From Methanobacteriaceae archaeon (GTDB lineage Archaea; Methanobacteriota; Methanobacteria; Methanobacteriales; Methanobacteriaceae): a stretch of DNA of 48,186 nucleotides. Made by a program: the position numbers and the translations under genes. A model generated the notes under the pieces. The model made no database searches and was not told the origin of the DNA. It saw only the letters and a list, made by a program, of their open reading frames with translations. The stretch spans positions 1-48,186 of the forward strand of contig JACBOA010000012.1 in the NCBI GenBank assembly GCA_013403005.1, given 5' to 3'. Shown here piece by piece: positions 41,877 through 48,186 of the stretch. Numbering within the stretch: the stretch's first letter is position 1; the number at the start of each line of letters is the position of its first letter.

Positions 41877-42330
41877 TTAAGTTGTTGCAAAGTAATCTGA
41901 AAGATTATTATATGTTGCAGAACCGTAATAATCGATTTCGGGACTGTAACTGTTTACAACTACTTGACTTCTATCAGACATGAATTCTGTAAGTGCATTT
42001 TTCGCAGCTTTTTTTTCTGTGTCTCCAAATGCTGTTCTTATTACTCTTTTGGTAGTTCCATATTTAACATATTCTACAGTACTCATATAACCTCCAGTGA
42101 ATGTACCACCACCCCAACGTGGCATATTGGTGATCACATAACTCTCAGATTTTCCTGTAACTGTTGTAACACTCTTTTTAAGCCCAGATTTTGTGATGTA
42201 ACTAATGCCAAGCCTACCAGCAACACCTCCTTCCCATCCATAGATTGGAATCAGGGAGGGCCCTACATTCAAGCCAAAGTTGATCCATCTTGATTTAGTC
42301 CATCCTTCATCCAGATCAGCAGCAAAATTA
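41877..42330 (-). pseudogene. C-terminal remnant of the large polymorphic protein (copy C)
   Basis: Encodes only the last 150 or so residues of the B-type C-terminus: AADLDEGW, NFGLNVGPSLIPIYGWEGG, TFTGGYMSTVEYVKYG, then ATYNNLSDYFATT at the end. Homology to copy B begins right after the TAA that originally ended TPR gene 2. The open frame continues upstream to an ATG at 42377 inside the TPR gene, so it could be translated as a small orphan protein. It is followed at once by M2, as copy B is by M1. Confidence 0.7.
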
Positions 42331-43010
42331 TGATTTAGAAGATAAAAACTCCTATTTCTCCTCTTTAGCAGGCTCAAAATCAGGATTCAGCTCTAAAGCT
42401 TTATCAAAACAATTGATAGCTTCCTGCAGATTATTTAACTTCCTGGCGGTTATTCCCTTATAATACCACGCCTTAAAATTCGGCGCTTCAGGTTCTAATG
42501 CCTTATCCAGGCATTCTAAAGCTCCATCATACTCTTCAAGTTCTATTAAAGCTGATCCTTTATTTGTCCATGCCACAGTTGAACCTGGAAACACCTCTAG
42601 GGCTTTATCATAGTATTTCACTGCTTTTTCATAGTTTCCTCTTTCCTTAAGTGCGTATCCTGTATTATTCAATGCATCAAAATTATCCGGTTCCAATTCC
42701 AAAGCCTTTTTAAACTATTCTAAAGCTTCAACATGTCTTTCAAGCGCCCCTAAAACAAACCCTTTAAAAAGCCATACATTGGCAATATCAGGACTTAATG
42801 ATAAAACCTTTTCAGAACATTCCAAAGCCTCCTCTGCCTGTCAAAATTTATAAACGCACAACCTTTATTAAAAAGAGCATCGACATTTTCTGGATCCATC
42901 TCCAAAACCTGGTTAAAATATTTCAAAGCTTCTTCATGATCTCCATTATTTCCAGCATTTTTTCCCTTATCAAGCAAAGATTTCTTTTTTAAACCACTGA
43001 ATAAACCCAT
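42328..43010 (-). pseudogene. Broken TPR-repeat gene (TPR2)
   Basis: Starts MGLFSGLKKKSLLDKGKN with GGAGGTG upstream and has five or six TPR units. It is interrupted by a frameshift near 42845 (after INFDRQ; the other frame continues EEALECSEKVLSLSPD), an in-frame TAG at 42715-42717 (EALE-stop-FKKALELEPD) and another TAG at 42352-42354, where the intact paralogue continues EILSSQS; here EFLSSKS follows before a TAA at 42328-42330. The fragment from 42702 to 42352 could still be translated alone. Confidence 0.8.
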
Positions 43011-43079
43011 TATAATACACCTCCAAACATTCCATCTTTCAGAATCATAACATTACACTAAAAAAATTGATTTACACCT

Positions 43080-43853
43080 TCATGAGGTTAAAGCTCTCAC
43101 AATCCCAATCAAAAACTGCGAAACTCCAAACAACACAAAAGCCATTACAAACATGAATAAAAACCCATTTTTAGTCCTTAATTCAATAGGGACAATTTTA
43201 TTAAGCTTATCCGGAAACAAGTACACTGTTTGTATGAGTAAACCAATTGCAATCGAAGCAATGATAAATTCCAGAGAAGGAGTACCATTAATAAGATAAG
43301 AACTTATACCTGAAAATCCTTTTCCTATGGTGTAAATTCCCAAAGCTTCAGCCATAATCCAGTAAGAAATAGGCATAAAACCAAAACCACCCCCACGTGG
43401 AATACTCTCATCACTGAAAGTTTTAATCCTCAAAAACATGCCCACAATAGGGTAAACGACAGCAACAGCAGCACCCAAACCAAAAAACAGATTTCCAGAC
43501 ATTAACCCCAACGTTAACATACCAAAGAAAAATGCAGGTGACGAACAGAGTAAAACAATAACATAACCTTGATAAGAAAGCTGAAACGGAGATCTAACTG
43601 GGCGCATCCCATATTTCTTATCAAATTTATCCCAACAATAAAGAACCATTATAACTCCAGGCACAATAAGACACATTGCTGCAAAAAACGGAATAAAATT
43701 AAACCCCATTAAAATTCCAACAAAGAGATAACTTACGATAAAACATGAAATTAAACCAAATGGTATTAAAAGTAAAGCTTGAGTTTTTCGTTCAGTTTCA
43801 TTTAATTCATAAGGTAATTTGAAAAATATTTTAGAAATACTTCTTTGTTTCAT
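43080..43853 (-). CDS. Multi-spanning membrane protein M1, paralogue of M2
   Basis: 257 residues, about seven hydrophobic helices. Same order of conserved blocks as M2 (YLFVGILMGF, LSYQGYVIVL, GFGFMPISYWIM, LFPDKLNKIVPIELRTK, SQFLIGIVRALTS) but without M2's charged insertion in the middle loop. GGAG seven bases before the ATG. It lies about 100 bases after the C-terminus of copy B. The pairing of the same membrane protein type with the same C-terminus type in both copies suggests a functional pair, for instance effector and immunity or surface protein and exporter. Confidence 0.78.
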   Translation of the reverse strand: MKQRSISKIFFKLPYELNETERKTQALLLIPFGLISCFIVSYLFVGILMGFNFIPFFAAMCLIVPGVIMVLYCWDKFDKKYGMRPVRSPFQLSYQGYVIVLLCSSPAFFFGMLTLGLMSGNLFFGLGAAVAVVYPIVGMFLRIKTFSDESIPRGGGFGFMPISYWIMAEALGIYTIGKGFSGISSYLINGTPSLEFIIASIAIGLLIQTVYLFPDKLNKIVPIELRTKNGFLFMFVMAFVLFGVSQFLIGIVRALTS

Positions 43854-43955
43854 TTTGAATCTCCTTTACCCAATGTAAACATTTTCTATTCTGATAAAGG
43901 TAAATTTTTAACCTCTGTTGAATTCATGAAATACTTTAAGATAATAGTTACTTCA

Positions 43956-45890
43956 TTAAGCTGTTGCAAGGTACTCTGAAGTACTGTTATATTTTCTATA
44001 ACCAAAAGCTCCGTCAATATCATCACTATTTCTGTCTATAACATAAGCTTCTCTATTAAGTAGGTAATTTGTAGTTATGCCCTTGGCAGCTTCTTTTTCT
44101 GTCCAGCCAAATGTTATTCTAGCTACTCCTTCTGGAGAGCCATGATTAATATAACGTGCACTGGTAATAGATCCCCCTGTAAGAGATCCTTTCGTATAAT
44201 CAGGCCCCATGCTCTTAATATTTTGAATGACATATCCATCATAGTTTTTAGGAATATTAAAGAGTTCTTTCGAAACTCCTTTAGACGTGAGAGTTTTAAC
44301 ACATAACTTACCGCCAATACTACTTTCCCATCCAATGAAAGGTATAAAAGATGGTCCAACATTCAAAATAAAATTAATCTGATTCGATGGTGAATACATA
44401 TCTTCATCCATGTCAGCAGCATACCAAGAACTGACTAATCCTGCCCCTATCAATAAACCCCCAATAATCCATCCAGGTGGGCCGCCAATAAGTGCAATAG
44501 CTATGCCAACAGAAATTGCTGTACTACCAGCAAATCCAAGTACTTCATCTTGCCACTCATCACTTCCTTGACCATAGTCTGTGGCCACATCTTCTCCTGT
44601 TTCAATAGCGCGATTAATAGAGTCTTTGTTGTTGAGTATTGCGTTACCGTATCCATTGGCCCATTCTGTTTGTTGGTCGCCGTAGCATCTGGTGCCGCTG
44701 ATAGTGTCATTTAAGTCTAGAGTTGTTCCAATGTCCATTACAATGCCTGTTGCAGGGTCAATTATTAATAATCTCTGATTATCACCAACTGCCCTAATAA
44801 TGGTGTAACCGTTGCTTTCAAATATTTCCAATGGTTCACCATTAAGCATCTTATAACCCAGACCCAGTGTTACACTACCTAAAAGGTTACTGGAGGGGTT
44901 GTCTGATGGGAAAAGTGCCTGTCCTACCCAGTATTCTACAAGTGAAAAGGATGATGAACAAGCATAACGGAAAGCTTTCACATTAGCTGGATCACCAACC
45001 ACATCCATACCCATCCTGTGACTCATTTCCCCAGTTATGTATGTTGCATATGCATCATCACAAACAGAACCACAATCGGAGTGGTACGACTCCAGGTGAC
45101 ATTGTATTTGTTTGCTGCAGCATCAGCCACAATATCATGACACTTAATCACCAGTAAAGATTCCAAGAAGGTCCCATAAGCTGCTTTCATGGGCCTTCAG
45201 GGTAAATAAGAGTTCTGTTTGCGTTTGTTCTGTCTTTTTCGTCCAGCCAGTATTGTAACATTTCATCTGTAACCTTAGTTGTAACAATAGCAAAGCTTCT
45301 AACACCTTCATATCCAGCGTCTTTGTATAGGGTGGATGTGGGGTTGGTGGGGTCGTCTCCATAGGTATGGTAATATCCCCCATTAGCATAGATCATGGTA
45401 CTTTCCCTTAATATAGGAGCACCGAAATAAAGATCAGTTAAATTATGAGTATCTGGATCTTCAACAGTGATTTTCACAGAATCCCCCGGATAAGTGATTT
45501 AGGTAGTTATAGTATCAGTGAAGTACCTGTAGTTTGCAATCAGACCCATCTCACCATCTGTAAAACCATTACTTTCTTTAATTATGTTTAGTATTCCTAT
45601 CTCCAGGTCATCACCTGTTAAATTCCATAACTCTGGATTCTGACCAATGATACTTTGCAATGCCATTTTAGACTCAGCTGACTCAGAAAACAATCAGTTT
45701 AAAAAGTTTACATTATACCAAACCTTCTCGGAAACCAAATACTTATTGTTAAAATAATTCATGTTTGCAACTGTTTTATTCAAAACCACAACACCATTAA
45801 CAATTAAATCCACCTCATTCTGGAATGAACCAAAATCATTGCTGGTTGACTTCCAGAACACACTAACCGAGGAGTTTATGAAGTGGTTTT
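43956..45890 (-). pseudogene. Broken copy of the large polymorphic protein (copy B)
   Basis: A continuous homologous stretch broken by at least a TGA near 45693 (after NVNFLN), a TAA near 45494 (after DTITT), a frameshift near 45190 (YPEGP against MKAAYG) and another near 45050. The first part (VFWKSTSNDFGSFQNEVDLIVNG) looks like an Ig-like surface domain; the constant region includes YANGGYYHTYGDDP, KCHDIVAD, SHRMGMDVVG and QQTEWA; the C-terminal 356 codons (43956-45026) are intact, with a hydrophobic glycine-rich helix pair near the middle. It starts abruptly after the TPR1 stop codon. Confidence 0.82.
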
Positions 45891-45891
45891 T

Positions 45892-46677
45892 CTAAGATTG
45901 AGATGATAAAATCTCTTCTTTCTCATTTTTAGCAGGTTCAAAGTCAGGATTTAATTTTAAAGCTTTATCAAAACATTCTAAAGCTTCTTCAGGTTTACCA
46001 AGGTTTTTAAATACTAATCCTTTCCCGTAATATGATTTAAATTTCTCAGGATGAATTTTTAGATCTTCATTGAAACATTTAAGGGCATTTTCCCAATCAC
46101 GTATGTATCCATAAATTACACCTTTATTATTCCATGCAGCATCATGTTTTGGATCCAATTCCAAAACATTATCCAGACATTCGAGAGCTTCATCATATTT
46201 TTCACATCTCTCCAAAATTTTAGCTTTACTATACCATGCTACTACATAATCAGGATCTATTGATAATGCTTTATCTTTACATTTAATTGCCTCTTCATAT
46301 TTCCCCATACCCTCAAGAGCATTTCCTCTATTATTCCAAGCAGAGGAGAAATTAGGATTTATGTTTAGGGCTTTATCAAAAGAGCATATGGCTTTTTCGT
46401 ACTTTTCAAGACCGTTAAAAGCATTTCCCCTGTTGTACCATGCTCTAAAATCTTTAGGATTTATTTTTATTGCTTTATTATAAGATTCCAAAGCCTCAAA
46501 ATATTTACCAAGCTTACTAAAAGACACTCCTTTATTATACCATATATAAAAATTCTCAGGATCTAACTTTTCAGCTTTATCATAACATGCCAAAGCCTTC
46601 AAGTATTCTCCCTGATTTTCAAATTTAACGCCATTTTTAAGGAAGGATTTAATCTTATAACTGTCTAAAAGCCCCAT
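45892..46677 (-). CDS. TPR-repeat protein (TPR1), intact
   Basis: 261 residues with seven consecutive 34-residue TPR units (pattern A-W-Y-N-K-G/R-G-x8-Y-x-x-A-L-x-C-x-D-K-A-L-x-I-x-P), ending ALKLNPDFEPAKNEKEEIL. Cytoplasmic, no signal. GGAGGAAC precedes the start. It lies 55 bases downstream of copy A, whose C-terminus differs from that of B and C. Paralogue of the broken TPR2 gene. Probably an adaptor for the adjacent large protein, but this is inferred from position only. Confidence 0.88.
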   Translation of the reverse strand: MGLLDSYKIKSFLKNGVKFENQGEYLKALACYDKAEKLDPENFYIWYNKGVSFSKLGKYFEALESYNKAIKINPKDFRAWYNRGNAFNGLEKYEKAICSFDKALNINPNFSSAWNNRGNALEGMGKYEEAIKCKDKALSIDPDYVVAWYSKAKILERCEKYDEALECLDNVLELDPKHDAAWNNKGVIYGYIRDWENALKCFNEDLKIHPEKFKSYYGKGLVFKNLGKPEEALECFDKALKLNPDFEPAKNEKEEILSSQS

Positions 46678-46732
46678 TTAGTTCCTCCAAGTTGTTTCTA
46701 TCAATGAAATGTAATTTCTGTAGTGATTTTAA

Positions 46733-48186
46733 TTATTCATTCTTAGGCCAAAGTCCTTCAGGCCAAAGTTCATACAAGAACCAGCTTACAACTGCCATAT
46801 TAATTCCAGAGGTTCCTATAGCAATATCTTTTGCACCCCCCACATAATCACCAGTCTTCAATTTACCATAGCCTTCCCTTATTTTATTTACAAAAAATCC
46901 TAAAAATCTTGTCACACGATCATCAGGAGGCACAGCCCCACCAACTTCTGGATCTTCTGAAAGTTTTTTAGCAAGATATTCAGCTTTTTTAAATGCATTG
47001 TTTGATTCATCTATAATTTTCTTTGGATCTCTCCCAATATCATTTAAATATTCATAGAGTTCTGTATCATCACTCTCAGCAATTGCCATCAGCAAGTAAG
47101 CTGATTTCCAGTATGCTTTTTGTAGTTGTATTAGTGTTGTTGGTGGTTCATCATATAAGAACAGGTTTATTGTACCAAAAGTTAAAGGGAAAGCATTGCC
47201 CAATATTTGTCTGGCCTGTTCTGGTGGTAACCAACCATATTGATCACATATATGATTCAGTACTGCAGCGAGGATTAAACCTCCTCCAACCATCCATCCA
47301 ATTAATGGTACTTCCGATGCTAAAACACCAGCACCGAGAAGACTTCCTTCACCAACAGCAGCCGAACTTGCACCTAAACTAATACCACCAACCATACCCA
47401 ACCACGGGGGTTGAACACTTAAATTACTACTTTTTAGTTTTTCACCAAGATCATAGGCCCATTCTGTTTGTAGGTTACTGAAACAGTAAGCACCGGAAAC
47501 TGTTCCGTTATCAATCATCACATCCCACAGAATACCAGTCGTCGGGTCAAAAATTAAGAACATATTCTTTACAGATGATTTGAATACCAAGTAGCCGTTA
47601 CTCAAGAAAATACTTGGCATCAGACCATTAAAGATCTCTTCTCCAATACCCATAACAATAGATGTGCCATTACCACCAGGGAACAAAGTTTCCATAACGT
47701 AGTGTTCCAGGGGGTTGATGGCTGATGAGCAGGCGTAGCGGAAGGCTGTAACGTTCTGTGCAGCCCCGGTTACGTCCATTCCAAAACGATGATCACATTC
47801 CAGGGTTATGACAGTCCGGTAGGCATCGTCAAAGACTGAAACCATGATGGGTGTGGTGCGGGTCCAGTTGACGTTGTATTGTGCTGCGGCTTGGTCTGCT
47901 ATCATGTCGTGGCATTTTATCATCATGAGTGATGTGAGGAAGGTTCCGTAGGCTGCTTTCATGGGGCCATTGGCATATAGGAGGGTTCCATTACTATTGG
48001 TTTTGTCTTTTTGGTCTAACCAGTATTGTAGTATTTCATCTGTGACTTTGGTGGTGACTATGGCAAAGCTTCTAACTCCTTCGTATCCTGCATCTTTGTA
48101 TAAGCTAGATGTGGGGTTGAGGGGGTCTTCGCCGTAGGTGTGGTAGTATCCTCCGTTGGCGTAGACCATAGTACTTTCCCTTAAGA
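46733..48186 (-). CDS. Large polymorphic surface/effector-like protein (copy A), 5' end outside window
   Basis: At least 484 residues; the frame runs off the window edge, and by comparison with copy B an N-terminal surface region is missing. The constant part contains YANGGYYHTYGEDP, GPMKAAYGTFL, KCHDMIAD, W-T-R-T-T-P, DDAYRTVITLECDHR-x-GMDV, FRYACSS and ends with QTEWA. After that the sequence is unlike copies B and C: a glycine-rich hydrophobic stretch (SLGASSAAVGEGSLLGAGV, WMVGGGLILAAVL), a helical region with DDTELYEYLND and AEYLAKKLSED, and ending LWPEGLWPKNE. Conserved C, H and D residues could form a catalytic site. Not assigned to a named family. Confidence 0.8.
   Translation of the reverse strand, partial: LRESTMVYANGGYYHTYGEDPLNPTSSLYKDAGYEGVRSFAIVTTKVTDEILQYWLDQKDKTNSNGTLLYANGPMKAAYGTFLTSLMMIKCHDMIADQAAAQYNVNWTRTTPIMVSVFDDAYRTVITLECDHRFGMDVTGAAQNVTAFRYACSSAINPLEHYVMETLFPGGNGTSIVMGIGEEIFNGLMPSIFLSNGYLVFKSSVKNMFLIFDPTTGILWDVMIDNGTVSGAYCFSNLQTEWAYDLGEKLKSSNLSVQPPWLGMVGGISLGASSAAVGEGSLLGAGVLASEVPLIGWMVGGGLILAAVLNHICDQYGWLPPEQARQILGNAFPLTFGTINLFLYDEPPTTLIQLQKAYWKSAYLLMAIAESDDTELYEYLNDIGRDPKKIIDESNNAFKKAEYLAKKLSEDPEVGGAVPPDDRVTRFLGFFVNKIREGYGKLKTGDYVGGAKDIAIGTSGINMAVVSWFLYELWPEGLWPKNE
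48001..48186. repeat. 186-bp near-identical direct repeat, second copy
   Basis: Matches 40644-40829 with two differences and 127 identical bases up to the window edge. It lies within copy A. Confidence 0.93.

Noticed and set aside
42352..42717. Pyrrolysine recoding of TAG in TPR2
   Set aside because: The gene also has a frameshift, and neighbouring copy B has TAA and TGA stops as well, which points to general decay.
45144..45389. Separate 81-residue gene
   Set aside because: It is an alternative frame of the frameshifted copy B, not an independent gene.
40531..48186. Insertion sequence or transposon as cause of the mosaic
   Set aside because: No transposase, integrase or terminal inverted repeat was found in the region; only homologous repeats.

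Overview
The window is an AT-rich stretch of an archaeal chromosome, most probably from a mesophilic Methanobacterium or close relative (Methanobacteriales). The clues are a B-family DNA polymerase that ends just after the YxDTD motif (the split PolB of this order), RadB, the archaeal fructose-bisphosphate aldolase/phosphatase, a glutamate synthase split into separate archaeal subunits next to an F420-dehydrogenase-like protein, a class III signal-peptide pilin, GGTG/GAGG ribosome-binding sites and GGAA-N6-TTCC operators of the methanogen nitrogen repressor NrpR. No species is claimed.

Layout. 0.3-5.1 kb: small housekeeping and unknown genes (pterin dehydratase, TPR protein, a 43-residue ribbon-helix-helix protein, pdxS, a PepSY lipoprotein, an Fpg/Nei glycosylase). 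5.3-9.0 kb: two amtB-glnK pairs, each headed by an NrpR-type operator. 9.4-15.3 kb: a membrane protein, a pilin-like protein, and a five-gene minus-strand operon pdxT, glutamate synthase amidotransferase, GXGXG subunit, FrhB-like protein, synthase subunit, again headed by an NrpR-type operator. The three operators each sit over the predicted transcription start, so ammonium uptake, PII signalling, glutamate synthesis and the glutaminase of PLP synthesis look co-regulated by nitrogen.

15.6-31 kb: a surface protein with a TP repeat, malate dehydrogenase, a HEAT-repeat protein, a very large MEDS/PAS/GAF histidine kinase, an isopropylmalate-dehydrogenase-family enzyme, fructose-bisphosphatase, DUF434 and DUF357 proteins, a CDP-alcohol phosphatidyltransferase (probably ether-lipid synthesis), a GT20 glycosyltransferase and a GHMP kinase. 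31-39.8 kb: a second histidine kinase with a degenerate receiver domain, tRNA-Leu(CAA), the large PolB subunit behind two tandem unknown paralogues, Sua5, RadB and an aminotransferase.

40-48.2 kb is the accessory region. It holds a decayed MntA/HepT-like (nucleotidyltransferase/HEPN) pair and then, on the minus strand, a mosaic of one intact and three broken copies of a large protein family, interleaved with two paralogous multi-spanning membrane proteins and two TPR proteins. The copies share a constant region that ends at a QTEWA motif and then have different C-termini; the type of C-terminus goes with the type of gene that follows. Two remnants start immediately after a TPR gene's stop codon, and a 186-bp segment is shared almost perfectly by copies 7.4 kb apart. 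This looks like a cassette-shuffling polymorphic surface or effector system and is the best candidate for something undescribed.

All calls come from reading the sequence; no search was run. Family names rest on recognised motifs and gene order.
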